DNA of 64,000 bases from Jeongeupia chitinilytica (GTDB taxonomy: Bacteria > Pseudomonadota > Gammaproteobacteria > Burkholderiales > Chitinibacteraceae), in NCBI RefSeq assembly GCF_014652315.1, contig NZ_BMYO01000007.1, positions 62,001 to 126,000 on the forward strand, given 5' to 3'. The first letter of the stretch is position 1, and every line of letters begins with the position of its first letter. Shown piece by piece: positions 54,762 to 62,902 of the stretch. The translations under genes and the position numbers were made by a program. The notes under the pieces are model-generated. The model saw only the letters and a list, made by a program, of their open reading frames with translations, had not been told where the DNA came from and did no database searches.

Positions 54762-56361
54762 CGGTTTCGTTGCAAGTGGTGGGGGGCGCCGCTGCGGTGA
54801 CGACGCGGTTCCGGCCGGTGGCCTTGGCATGGTACAGCGCCGCATCGGCGGCGGCGGTCAGTCCGGCCAGATCGCCGCCGTCGGCCGGAAAGACGGCAAT
54901 GCCGGCCGAGAAGGTCAGCGTGCGCCGCTGGGTGCCGATCGGCTCGCGCGCAAAGGCCTGCCGCAGCGCATCGACGCGTTCCGCAGCCTGTGCGGCGTTG
55001 CAGCCCGACAGCAGCAGCAGCCACTCCTCTCCACCGTAGCGGAAACAGTAATCGTCGGCACGGCCGTGCGACTGCCAGCCGCGGGCGAAAGCGACCAGCG
55101 CCGCGTCACCGGCGGCATGGCCGTCGCTGTCGTTCAGGCGCTTGAAATGGTCGAAGTCGATCAGCGCCAGTGCCAGCGGCTGGCCGGTGCGGGCGGCATG
55201 CGAGAGTTCGCGCGGCGCGATTTCCGCCAGGAAGCGCCGGTTGTAGCTGCCGGTCAGCGGGTCGCGGATCGCGGCTTCGTGCAGTTGCTCCTGCAACTGC
55301 TGATTGGCCTCGAGCTGGGCCTCCAGCACGATCATCGCGCTCGACAGCGTTTGCTCGGTACGGATCCGGTGGCTGACATCGCGCAGCAGCACCAGTTCGC
55401 CGGCCGAGCGCGCCGGCGTGCCGAGCGGCTGACGGCTGATTTCGAACGCATGGTCATCGTGGTGCAGCACGTCCCGTTCGTGCATTGCCAGCCCTTCGGC
55501 GAGCCAGTGCCAGTCGTCCAGCGGCCGGCCGACCGGTTCGTCGCCGAGCCAGCGCCGTGCGGCGGGGTTGGCCTCGACGATGCGCCGGCGCCGGTCGAGC
55601 ACCAGCACCGGATCGGGCAGTGCGTCGAGCAGCAGCGTGCGTGCAACCGGGATCAGGTCGAACAGCTGGCCGTGGCGGATCAGCCAGGCAAAGATCAGGC
55701 AGGTGAAGGTCAGTGCGAACGGTGTCGGATCGAAGTCGAACAGCGTCCACGTCTGGGTGATGTAGCCGACGTTGGCGATCCACGGCGGCAGCGAGGCCAG
55801 CACGAAGCCGAGGTACTGCTTGCGGTAGACGCGGGCGCAGCGGCTCAGGCTCAGCAGCATCAGCGTCAGGGCGCCAAGCATCAGCAGGTAAAGGTAGAGC
55901 GCGCCGAAGTAGAACACCGGGCCGGCGAAATAGTGCAGCTGGCTGTCGACGCCGGCGCGGATCGGCATGTAGCTGCGGTACAGGCCGTGGTGCAGGCTGT
56001 CGGTCACCGCCAGCACGCCGATCAGCAGGGGCATGCTCCATGCCAGCGCATGGCCGCGCCAGCCCAGCGGTGCGCCGTGGCCGTACAGGTAGCGCAGCGC
56101 GAACAGCAGCCAGAACGTCGGGCCGAGCACGATCGCGGGCCAGGTCCAGCGGGCGAGGTCGGCCTTGAGTTCCGGCCAGGTCGTGGCGTACTCGAGGGCC
56201 GCCATGCCGCACCACCATGCCAGTGTCAGCTGCATGCCGACAAAGGCCGCGCGGCCGGCAAAGGCCGGACGCAGCGAAATCCACAGTGCGAGCAGCAGCA
56301 TCAGCATGCTGCCGGACAGGAGCATGAAGCTGGGGGCTTGCCAGAGCCAGGCGGAGGACAT
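54754..56361 (-). CDS. diguanylate cyclase with 7TM and PAS sensor
   Basis: 535 residues. About seven N-terminal membrane segments (residues 10-235, HisKA_7TM-like), a PAS domain (~240-340, LPDPVLVLDRRRRIVEANPAA), a short coiled coil (~345-375), then GGDEF at ~375-530 (DPLTGSYNRRFL, FDHFKRLND, active site RYGGEEW). The RxxD I-site (RADD) is placed as in PleD, so product inhibition is likely. It makes c-di-GMP from GTP. Signal unknown. Overlaps lpxH. Confidence 0.93.
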   Translation of the reverse strand: MSSAWLWQAPSFMLLSGSMLMLLLALWISLRPAFAGRAAFVGMQLTLAWWCGMAALEYATTWPELKADLARWTWPAIVLGPTFWLLFALRYLYGHGAPLGWRGHALAWSMPLLIGVLAVTDSLHHGLYRSYMPIRAGVDSQLHYFAGPVFYFGALYLYLLMLGALTLMLLSLSRCARVYRKQYLGFVLASLPPWIANVGYITQTWTLFDFDPTPFALTFTCLIFAWLIRHGQLFDLIPVARTLLLDALPDPVLVLDRRRRIVEANPAARRWLGDEPVGRPLDDWHWLAEGLAMHERDVLHHDDHAFEISRQPLGTPARSAGELVLLRDVSHRIRTEQTLSSAMIVLEAQLEANQQLQEQLHEAAIRDPLTGSYNRRFLAEIAPRELSHAARTGQPLALALIDFDHFKRLNDSDGHAAGDAALVAFARGWQSHGRADDYCFRYGGEEWLLLLSGCNAAQAAERVDALRQAFAREPIGTQRRTLTFSAGIAVFPADGGDLAGLTAAADAALYHAKATGRNRVVTAAAPPTTCNETDA

Positions 56362-56423
56362 TGCGGTCGGCCAGATGCAACAACGCCGCCCGGAAGGGGC
56401 GGCGCAGTCGGGGACGGTGGCGC

Positions 56424-56924
56424 TTAGCCGAGCACTTCGGCCTTGACGATCAGCACGTCTTCCTTCGGTACATCCTGGTGGAAGCCACTGTTGCCGGTCT
56501 TCACGCCCTTGATCGCGTCGACGACGTCCTTGCCCTCGACGACCTTGCCGAACACGGCGTAGCCGTAGCCTTGCGGCGTCGGCGCACGGAAGTTCAGGAA
56601 GTCGTTGTTGGCCACGTTGATGAAGAACTGTGCCGAAGCCGAATGCGGTTCCGGCGTACGCGCCATCGCCACGGTGTAGGCGTCGTTCTTCAGGCCGTTG
56701 TCGGCTTCGTTCTTGATGTTGTCACGGGTGTCCTTCTGCTTCATGCCCGGGGCGAAGCCGCCGCCCTGGATCATGAAACCGTCGATCACGCGGTGGAACA
56801 CGGTGTTGTCATAGTGACCGTCCTTCACGTACTGGACGAAGTTGGCCACGGTGACCGGCGCCTTGGCCTCGTCGAGTTCGAGAACGATGTCGCCTGCGCT
56901 GGTGCTGAGTTTTACCTGGGTCAT
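56424..56924 (-). CDS. ppiB: peptidyl-prolyl cis-trans isomerase B, cytoplasmic cyclophilin
   Basis: 166 residues, no signal peptide. VFHRVIDGFMIQGGGFAPGM contains the active-site Arg and the FMxQGG motif; ARTPEPHSASAQFFINV and YAVFGKVVEGKDVVD complete the cyclophilin core. Speeds proline isomerisation during folding. It lies 36 bases after a periplasmic paralogue on the same strand. Confidence 0.97.
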   Translation of the reverse strand: MTQVKLSTSAGDIVLELDEAKAPVTVANFVQYVKDGHYDNTVFHRVIDGFMIQGGGFAPGMKQKDTRDNIKNEADNGLKNDAYTVAMARTPEPHSASAQFFINVANNDFLNFRAPTPQGYGYAVFGKVVEGKDVVDAIKGVKTGNSGFHQDVPKEDVLIVKAEVLG

Positions 56925-56960
56925 GATTGATCCTCTGTCGATTGATTCTGGAAGCTGAGT

Positions 56961-57539
56961 CTAGCTTTGTTTGGCAGCGGCGCCGGCCGGCAGTTCGCGT
57001 GCCGATTCGACCACGACGGCATCGACCGGCGTATCGCCCGGCAGCGTCTTGACCGCGCCGATCTTGTCGACGACGTCCATGCCGGCGACGACCTTGCCGA
57101 AGACGGCATAACCGGCACCGTCACGGCCCGGCCAGTTCAGGAAGTCGTTGTTCTTCAAGTTGACGTAGAACTGGCTCGATGCCGAGTTCGGATCGCTGGT
57201 CCGGGCCATTGCCAGGGTGCCGCGGTCGTTCTTCAGGCCGGCCTTGAACGCCGCCTGGGCTTCGTTCTTCACCGGCGCACGCGTCGGCTTCTGGTTGCCC
57301 TTGACGTCGAAACCGCCGCCCTGGACGACGAAGTCGGCGACGACGCGGTGGAAGACCGTGCCGTCGTAGTGCTTGTCCTTCACGTACTGAAGGAAGTTGG
57401 CCACGGTGGCCGGTGCCTTGTCCGGATACAGCTCGAGCACGATCTTGCCCTTGTTAGTCACGAGCTCGACTTGCGGGTTGGCGGCAAAGGCGGACATCGC
57501 GGCAAGGCTCAGCGCCGCGGCGGCGAAGATTTTTTTCAT
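56961..57539 (-). CDS. ppiA: periplasmic peptidyl-prolyl isomerase (PpiA-type cyclophilin)
   Basis: 192 residues. A signal peptide (MKKIFAAAALSLAAMSAFAAN) is followed by the cyclophilin core: VFHRVVADFVVQGGGFDVKG, ARTSDPNSASSQFYVNL, YAVFGKVVAGMDVVD. The pair ppiA-ppiB gives one isomerase for each compartment. Divergent from coq7. Confidence 0.95.
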   Translation of the reverse strand: MKKIFAAAALSLAAMSAFAANPQVELVTNKGKIVLELYPDKAPATVANFLQYVKDKHYDGTVFHRVVADFVVQGGGFDVKGNQKPTRAPVKNEAQAAFKAGLKNDRGTLAMARTSDPNSASSQFYVNLKNNDFLNWPGRDGAGYAVFGKVVAGMDVVDKIGAVKTLPGDTPVDAVVVESARELPAGAAAKQS

Positions 57540-57626
57540 CGTGTTCTGATCCGTATCGGGTGCGGTGAAAATCCGCCGAATCATAGCACGCGGATAAATA
57601 GTAAAATCGGCGCCAAGGAGACGCCC

Positions 57627-58280
57627 ATGTTCAAACTGCCCGCCCTGCCCAGACTGCCCGGTATCGACGCCGTGGTCACCGAGTTCGATACCGTGCTGCG
57701 CACGCTCGCCGCGCCGGCCAGCAGCGGCCGGGCGCATCCGGACGCGCACATCGACGAAGCCGAACTCGACGAGGCGGAAAAGCGCCACGCGGCCGGGCTG
57801 ATGCGCGTCAACCACAGCGGCGAGATCTGTGCCCAGGCGCTCTACCAGGGGCAGGCGCTGACCGCGCGTGACCCGGCCAACCGCGAGGCGCTGCGCCACG
57901 CGGCCCAGGAAGAGGTTGAGCATCTGGCGTGGACCGAGCGCCGGATTGACGCGCTCGGCAGCCACCGCAGCGTGCTCAATCCCTTGTGGTATGCCGGCAG
58001 CCTCGCGATCGGCGTTACCGCCGGTCTGGTCGGCGACCGGTGGAACCTCGGTTTTCTGGCCGAGACCGAGCGCCAGGTCGGTGCGCACCTGCAGTCGCAT
58101 CTCGGCACGCTGCCGCCGCAGGATGCCAAGAGCCGCGCGGTGGTCGAACAGATGTACCACGACGAAATGGGCCATGCCGAACTGGCGCTGGAACTCGGTG
58201 CGGCCGAGCTGCCGTTGCCGCTGAAGGCGGTGATGGGGCTGACGTCGAAGCTGATGACCTCGCTGAGCTACCGGTTCTGA
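57627..58280 (+). CDS. coq7: 2-polyprenyl-3-methyl-6-methoxy-1,4-benzoquinone hydroxylase (Coq7)
   Basis: 217 residues, di-iron ferritin-like hydroxylase of ubiquinone synthesis, the alternative to UbiF. Iron ligands are in RVNHSGEICAQALY, EEVEHLAWTERR, and MYHDEMGHAELAL. CAAGGAGA precedes ATG 57627. Stands alone downstream of the divergent cyclophilin gene. Coq7 is typical of alpha-, beta- and some gammaproteobacteria. Confidence 0.97.
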   Translation: MFKLPALPRLPGIDAVVTEFDTVLRTLAAPASSGRAHPDAHIDEAELDEAEKRHAAGLMRVNHSGEICAQALYQGQALTARDPANREALRHAAQEEVEHLAWTERRIDALGSHRSVLNPLWYAGSLAIGVTAGLVGDRWNLGFLAETERQVGAHLQSHLGTLPPQDAKSRAVVEQMYHDEMGHAELALELGAAELPLPLKAVMGLTSKLMTSLSYRF

Positions 58281-58314
58281 ACCGCAGCGGATCGGGTTGT
58301 CGTTAGCACAGGGA

Positions 58315-58332
58315 CTAGTTCGAAAGAACTAG
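58315..58332. promoter_or_regulatory. dyad with GAAA centre upstream of the FNR box
   Basis: CTAGTTC-GAAA-GAACTAG, a perfect 7+7 inverted repeat, 14 bases before the FNR-like box. It could be a second regulator site, or an RNA stem with a GNRA loop ending the coq7 transcript. Confidence 0.45.
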
Positions 58333-58346
58333 GGCCGACGCAACTT

Positions 58347-58360
58347 TTGATCTGGATCAG
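58347..58360 (+). promoter_or_regulatory. FNR/ANR-like box upstream of formate/nitrite channel
   Basis: TTGAT-CTGG-ATCAG matches the FNR consensus TTGAT-N4-ATCAA at 9 of 10 half-site positions. It is about 100 bases before the start codon, a suitable place for anaerobic activation. Confidence 0.65.
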
Positions 58361-58462
58361 CGGGAGCGTCCGTTGGTCACGCAGGGCGGAACTTGTACCA
58401 AAACTACATGGTGGCGCGGGCGTATAACTACACGTCATGTCATTTCACTACAGGTGCGCTCC

Positions 58463-59347
58463 ATGTCCGCCCACGAGACTTCGTCCACGACGCTCCGCAG
58501 CCCGGCGGAAATCGTCGGCTATATCGCGCATGCCGGCGCCGAAAAGGCCAAGCTGAATCCGGGGCGGCTGTTCTGCATTGCCGTGCTGGGCGGCATGTTC
58601 ATCGGCATCGGTACCATTCTGGCGGTCATCGTGGCCGGCGGCTGTACCGGACTGGCGGCCAGCAACCCGGGGCTGGTCAAGTTCATCTTCGGCGCGCTGT
58701 TTCCCCTGGGCTTCATCGCCGTCACGCTGACCGGGGCAGACCTGTTTACCTCGAATTGCGCATTGGGTACGTCGGCCGCCTTGCGCGGCGAGCTGGGCGT
58801 CGGCGAAATGCTGCGCTTCTGGGGGGTGTCCTATCTGGGCAACTTTGTCGGTGCCGTCGGTGCGGCTTATTTCCTCGGCTACCTGACGCACCTGATTACC
58901 CCGGGTGATCCGGCCACGCAGTATCTGGTCGGTATCGCTGCCGGGAAAACCTCGCATCCCTTCCTGATGACCTTCATGAAGGGTGTACTCGCCAACGTGC
59001 TGGTGTGCGTGGCGACGATGCAGGGCTATTCGGCCAAGGACACCTTCGGCCGGGTGCTGGGGATCTGGTTCCCGGTGATGGCCTTCGTCACCCTCGGCAT
59101 GGAACACAGCATCGCCAACATGTTCATCATTCCGGGCGCCATGCTTGGCGGGCTGGACATCGGCTGGGGACAGTTCATCGTCTCCAACCTGATTCCGGCG
59201 ACGCTGGGCAACATCGTCGGTGGTGCGCTGGTGATCGGCCTGCCGTACACGCTGGTCTACAGCGAGCAGAACGCGCCGCGTTTCGGTCGCCGCCGTCAGC
59301 GCGACACGGATTTCGGCCAAGGCGGCGTTGCCGACACGGTCGAGTGA
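58463..59347 (+). CDS. formate/nitrite transporter (FocA/NirC family)
   Basis: 294 residues, six membrane segments with the aquaporin-like FNT fold. LTGADLFTSNCALG is the first re-entrant loop, GMEHSIANMFIIP the second with the channel His, and FIVSNLIPATLGNIVGGALVIG the last segment. Moves formate or nitrite across the inner membrane. An upstream FNR-like box suggests anaerobic induction. ATG 58463 is chosen because the region before it encodes no conserved sequence. Confidence 0.93.
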   Translation: MSAHETSSTTLRSPAEIVGYIAHAGAEKAKLNPGRLFCIAVLGGMFIGIGTILAVIVAGGCTGLAASNPGLVKFIFGALFPLGFIAVTLTGADLFTSNCALGTSAALRGELGVGEMLRFWGVSYLGNFVGAVGAAYFLGYLTHLITPGDPATQYLVGIAAGKTSHPFLMTFMKGVLANVLVCVATMQGYSAKDTFGRVLGIWFPVMAFVTLGMEHSIANMFIIPGAMLGGLDIGWGQFIVSNLIPATLGNIVGGALVIGLPYTLVYSEQNAPRFGRRRQRDTDFGQGGVADTVE

Positions 59348-59366
59348 GCAGGTCTCCGCCACATGC

Positions 59367-59392
59367 AAAAAGCCGCCCTCGGGCGGCTTTTT
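59367..59392. terminator. bidirectional intrinsic terminator
   Basis: AAAAAGCCGCCC (59367-59378) and GGGCGGCTTTTT (59381-59392). Shared by the formate/nitrite channel gene and the convergent osmC-type gene. Confidence 0.92.
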
Positions 59393-59410
59393 CGCTGGTG
59401 TCGCCCGCGA

Positions 59411-59830
59411 TCAGTCGGCTTCGACGATCTCGAAATCGTGGGTGATCTCGGCCATCTTGCCGAGCATGATCGACGCCGAGCAGTACTTTTCGGCGGAAAG
59501 CTTGATGGCGCGTTCGACCTGCTCGGTCTTGAGCGCACGGCCGGTCACGATGAAGTGCAGGTGGATCCTGGTGAACACTTTCGGATCGACCTCCGCGCGT
59601 TCGGCATCGACCTCGACCACGCAGTCGCGCACGTCGGCACGGCCCTTCTTGAGAATGTGGATCACGTCGTAGGTCGAGCAGCCCGTCATGCCCATCAGCA
59701 GCATTTCCATCGGCCGGGGGCCGAGGTTGCGTCCGCCGCCCTCCGGCGGGCCGTCCATCAGTACCGCGTGGCCCGACTCCGATTGCGCCAGAAAGCTCAC
59801 TGCTTCCACCCATTTCAGACGTACTTTCAT
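59411..59830 (-). CDS. OsmC family peroxide reductase
   Basis: 139 residues, YhfA-type OsmC protein. Both redox Cys are present, in GMTGCSTYDVI and AEKYCSASIML. Such proteins reduce organic peroxides via thiols. GGGAG precedes ATG 59830. Convergent with the formate/nitrite channel gene. Confidence 0.93.
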   Translation of the reverse strand: MKVRLKWVEAVSFLAQSESGHAVLMDGPPEGGGRNLGPRPMEMLLMGMTGCSTYDVIHILKKGRADVRDCVVEVDAERAEVDPKVFTRIHLHFIVTGRALKTEQVERAIKLSAEKYCSASIMLGKMAEITHDFEIVEAD

Positions 59831-59991
59831 GACTTCGCTTCCCTCCTGGATACGGCCGTTTCGATCAGGGCAGGATTGTAGAGAGAAGCTTGATTCGGCG
59901 CAGCTTTTAAGGGTTTTACCTGACCACCTGAATGTCATTTTTACCCTTTTGGCATCTTGTTTGCCATGGGGGCGCATGCAAGAATGGGTCT

Positions 59992-60077
59992 CGGCGTCGG
60001 GCTTGCCCGGCGTTGTCTCCTCCATCCTCCTTCTTTGGTGGAATTTACGCGCAATCCTCACGGATTGCGTTTTTTTT
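59992..60077 (+). ncRNA. candidate small RNA with anti-Shine-Dalgarno segment
   Basis: A promoter-like TTGTTT (59957-59962), 17 bases, then AAGAAT (59980-59985) would start an RNA near 59992. It opens with a hairpin (CGTCGGG 59995-60001 / CCCGGCG 60006-60012, loop CTTG), continues with a C/U-rich single strand (60015-60035, containing CTCCTCC and CCTCCTT), and ends with the terminator CGCAATCC/GGATTGCG and eight T (60050-60077). No plus-strand gene precedes it. The rest of the 337-base gap 59831-60167 holds only the rplM promoter. Confidence 0.55.
60050..60077 (+). terminator. intrinsic terminator upstream of the rplM promoter
   Basis: CGCAATCC (60050-60057), loop TCAC, GGATTGCG (60062-60069), then T8. 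A strong plus-strand terminator with no coding gene before it, which implies a non-coding transcript. Confidence 0.92.
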
Positions 60078-60098
60078 GGCAGATTGGGCTCGGCAGGT

Positions 60099-60128
60099 TT
60101 GACACGTTCTTTCTTGAGGAGATAAAAT
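60099..60128 (+). promoter_or_regulatory. sigma-70 promoter of rplM-rpsI
   Basis: TTGACA (60099-60104), 18-base spacer, TAAAAT (60123-60128). Near-consensus, giving a leader of roughly 30 bases before rplM. Confidence 0.8.
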
Positions 60129-60167
60129 CTGCGACTTTCTCGAAATCGTAACGTGGACTAAGCAGTC

Positions 60168-60596
60168 ATGAAAACCTTCTCTGCCAAGCCGCACGAGGTG
60201 AAGCGCGAGTGGCTCGTTGTTGATGCCACTGACAAAGTGCTGGGTCGCCTTGCGGCTGAAATTGCCAAGCGCCTGCGTGGCAAACACAAAGCCGAATACA
60301 CCCCGCACGTCGATTGCGGCGACTACATCGTTGTGGTGAACGCAGACAAGCTGCGCGTGACCGGCGACAAGGCCCAATCGAAGATCTATTACCGTCACAC
60401 CGGTCATCCGGGCGGCATTTACGAACGTACCTTCACCGAGATGCAAGACAAGTTCCCGGGTCGCGTGCTGGAAAAAGCCGTCAAGGGCATGCTGCCGAAG
60501 GGCCCGCTGGGCTACGCCATGCTCAAGAAGATGAAGGTTTATGCCGGTAACGAGCATCCGCATACCGCGCAACAGCCTAAAGCGCTTGAAGTCTGA
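60168..60596 (+). CDS. rplM: 50S ribosomal protein L13
   Basis: 142 residues, full length: MKTFSAKPHEVKREWLVVDA at the start, LGRLAAEIAKRLRGKHK, YYRHTGHPGGIYE, and KGMLPKGPLGYAMLKKMKVYAG. Early assembly protein of the large subunit. Followed by rpsI after 22 bases, the universal pair. Confidence 0.99.
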   Translation: MKTFSAKPHEVKREWLVVDATDKVLGRLAAEIAKRLRGKHKAEYTPHVDCGDYIVVVNADKLRVTGDKAQSKIYYRHTGHPGGIYERTFTEMQDKFPGRVLEKAVKGMLPKGPLGYAMLKKMKVYAGNEHPHTAQQPKALEV

Positions 60597-60618
60597 GCCC
60601 TGACAAAGGAATAGCAAA

Positions 60619-61011
60619 ATGGTAGGTAAGTACAACTACGGTACCGGTCGCCGCAAGAGCGCCGTTGCCCGCGTGTTCCTGGCCAAGGGCTCGGGCAACA
60701 TCGTCGTCAACGGCAAGCCGGTTGACCAATACTTCAGCCGCGAAACCAGCCGCATGATCGTGCGTCAGCCGCTGGCCCTCACCGAAAACCTCGAAGCGTT
60801 CGACATCCTCGTCAACGTGAACGGTGGCGGTGAAACCGGTCAGGCCGGTGCGGTTCGCCACGGCGTGACCCGTGCGCTGATCGACTACAACGCAGAACTC
60901 AAGGGTGCACTCAAGGCTGCCGGCCTCGTTACCCGCGATGCGCGTGAAGTCGAACGTAAGAAGGTCGGCTTCCACAAAGCCCGCCGCCGCAAGCAATTCT
61001 CGAAGCGTTAA
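60619..61011 (+). CDS. rpsI: 30S ribosomal protein S9
   Basis: 130 residues: YNYGTGRRKSAVARVFL, FDILVNVNGGGETGQAGA, HGVTRALIDY, and the basic tail VGFHKARRRKQFSKR that contacts P-site tRNA. AAGGA precedes the ATG. Two hairpin terminators follow. Confidence 0.99.
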   Translation: MVGKYNYGTGRRKSAVARVFLAKGSGNIVVNGKPVDQYFSRETSRMIVRQPLALTENLEAFDILVNVNGGGETGQAGAVRHGVTRALIDYNAELKGALKAAGLVTRDAREVERKKVGFHKARRRKQFSKR

Positions 61012-61030
61012 TCGGAATTGTCTGCACCAG

Positions 61031-61054
61031 CAAAGCCGCCCTCGGGCGGCTTTG
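61031..61054 (+). terminator. first terminator after rpsI
   Basis: CAAAGCCGCCC (61031-61041) and GGGCGGCTTTG (61044-61054), followed by TCGTTT. Confidence 0.8.
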
Positions 61055-61082
61055 TCGTTTCCGGCGTCTGCACCGGACAAGC

Positions 61083-61108
61083 GCCGCCCATCCGGGCGGC
61101 TTTTGTTT
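61083..61108 (+). terminator. second terminator after rpsI, before argC
   Basis: GCCGCCC (61083-61089) and GGGCGGC (61094-61100), then TTTTGTTTT. Two tandem terminators isolate argC from the highly expressed ribosomal operon. Confidence 0.85.
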
Positions 61109-61142
61109 TATGATCGCAGCGATTGCTTACAAGGAGTTCGAG

Positions 61143-62186
61143 ATGGTCAAGGTCGGGATTGTCGGCGGCACGGGCTACACCGGGGTCGAGTTGCTGCGTC
61201 TGCTTGCGGGTCACGGCGGTGCGCGCATCGAAGCGGTGACGTCGCGCAAGGAGGCCGGCATGAAGGTCGCCGAAATGTTCCCGAGCCTGCGCGGCCGCGT
61301 CGACGTGGCGTTCTCGACGCCGGAGGAAGCCAACCTCAAGGGCTGTGACGTGGTGTTCTTCGCCACGCCGCACGGTGTGGCCATGGCGCAGGCGCGCGAG
61401 CTGCTCGACGCCGGCGTCAAGGTCATCGACCTCGCCGCCGATTTCCGCCTCAAGGATCCGGCCGAGTTCCAGAAGTGGTACGCGATGGAGCACAGCTGTA
61501 CCGACCTGCTTGACGAGGCGGTATACGGTCTGGCCGAAGTCAATCGTGACGCCATCAGGGCGGCACGGCTGATCGGCATGGCCGGCTGCTACCCGACGTC
61601 GGTGCAGCTCGGCCTGCTGCCGCTGCTCGAAAACGGCCAGCAACTGATCGAAACCGATACCCTGATCGCCGACTGCAAGTCGGGCGTGTCGGGCGCGGGC
61701 CGCAAGGCCGAGGTCGGCACCCTGTTCGCCGAAGCCGGCGACAACTTCAAGGCCTACGGCGTCAAGGGGCATCGTCACTCGCCCGAAATCAACCAGGGCC
61801 TGAGCGCGATCCACGGTGCGCCGGTCACGCTGACCTTCGTGCCGCATCTGACGCCGATGATCCGCGGCATCCACTCGACGATCTACGCACGCATCAGGCC
61901 CGAAGGCCGAGGCACCGATTTCCAGAAGCTGTTCGAAGACCGCTTTGCCGGCGAGGCATTCGTCGACGTGATGCCGGCCGGCAGCTGCCCGGAGACGCGC
62001 TCGGTGCGCGGCTCGAACATTGCGCGCATCGCGGTGCACCGCCCCGGCAATGGCGACCTGCTGGTGATCCTCGTGGTCGAGGACAACCTCGTCAAGGGTG
62101 CATCGGGCCAGGCAGTGCAGGTGATGAACCTGATGTTCGGCCTGCCGGAAACGCAAGGCCTCGACGTCGTTCCGCTGCTGCCGTAA
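61143..62186 (+). CDS. argC: N-acetyl-gamma-glutamyl-phosphate reductase
   Basis: 347 residues. Third step of arginine synthesis, reducing N-acetylglutamyl phosphate with NADPH. VGIVGGTGYTGVELLRLL is the nucleotide loop, AGCYPTSVQLGLLPL holds the catalytic Cys, and GHRHSPEINQ the substrate His. AAGGAG lies right before ATG 61143. First of argC, DUF6776, bactofilin, erpA. Confidence 0.98.
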   Translation: MVKVGIVGGTGYTGVELLRLLAGHGGARIEAVTSRKEAGMKVAEMFPSLRGRVDVAFSTPEEANLKGCDVVFFATPHGVAMAQARELLDAGVKVIDLAADFRLKDPAEFQKWYAMEHSCTDLLDEAVYGLAEVNRDAIRAARLIGMAGCYPTSVQLGLLPLLENGQQLIETDTLIADCKSGVSGAGRKAEVGTLFAEAGDNFKAYGVKGHRHSPEINQGLSAIHGAPVTLTFVPHLTPMIRGIHSTIYARIRPEGRGTDFQKLFEDRFAGEAFVDVMPAGSCPETRSVRGSNIARIAVHRPGNGDLLVILVVEDNLVKGASGQAVQVMNLMFGLPETQGLDVVPLLP

Positions 62187-62188
62187 AC

Positions 62189-62902
62189 GTGCCGCTCAAG
62201 CGCCTGTACCGCCTGCAGCGCGCCCGGCTGACGGCGACGCCGCTGACCCTGCGGCCCGCGCTGGGCTGGCGGGGTCGCGTCTTGCGGGCTGCGTTCTGGC
62301 TGGGCGTGCTGGCGGCGACATTCGCAGCCGGCAGTTGGCAGGGGGAACAGCGTGGCCGTACCCAGGCACAGCAGCAGGCGGCCAGGCAACTGGCCGCGCT
62401 TGAAGCCGGGCAAACCCAGCGCATCGCGCTGGCCGCAACCGCCTCTGGTGTCCAGCAACAACTTGAAGTGAGCGAGGCGGCCCGCAAGGCGCTGGCTGCC
62501 GAACTGGCTGGCGTGGAGCAACAGCTTGCGGCGCAGCAACAGCGGCTGGCGTTCTTCGATACCCTGCTGACCCGCAACGACCGCAATCGTCCGGCCGAAC
62601 TGGTTCGCTGCGATTTCGAGCCGCAGGGCGACGGCCGCTGGCGCTGGCGGGCACTGGCGACGCAGGGGGCCGGTCGTGATACCGCTTTTGCCGGCCAGCT
62701 GCTGCCCAGCGCCGTGGTACGGGAGGGCAATGCCCGGCGCCGGATCGATCTGGCCGCGGCGCCGCTGGCGTTCCGGCATTACGGCAGTACCGAAGGCGAG
62801 CTGGCGTTGCCGGCCGCCGCCAGGGTCGAGCGCATCGAGCTGCGGCTCGTCGCCGGCAAGGACAAGCAGCCGCTGGCGAGCTGCAACAATCAGGAGGGGT
62901 GA
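62189..62902 (+). CDS. DUF6776-type membrane-anchored coiled-coil protein
   Basis: 237 residues from GTG 62189, two bases after argC. One membrane segment (~35-50, AAFWLGVLAATFAAGSW) with a basic N-terminus inside; a coiled coil at ~55-125 (Gln/Ala/Leu/Glu-rich); and a periplasmic beta-rich C-terminal part. Resembles the uncharacterised family often found before bactofilin genes in betaproteobacteria. The stop overlaps the bactofilin ATG, so the two are co-translated and may form one envelope structure. Confidence 0.82.
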   Translation: MPLKRLYRLQRARLTATPLTLRPALGWRGRVLRAAFWLGVLAATFAAGSWQGEQRGRTQAQQQAARQLAALEAGQTQRIALAATASGVQQQLEVSEAARKALAAELAGVEQQLAAQQQRLAFFDTLLTRNDRNRPAELVRCDFEPQGDGRWRWRALATQGAGRDTAFAGQLLPSAVVREGNARRRIDLAAAPLAFRHYGSTEGELALPAAARVERIELRLVAGKDKQPLASCNNQEG

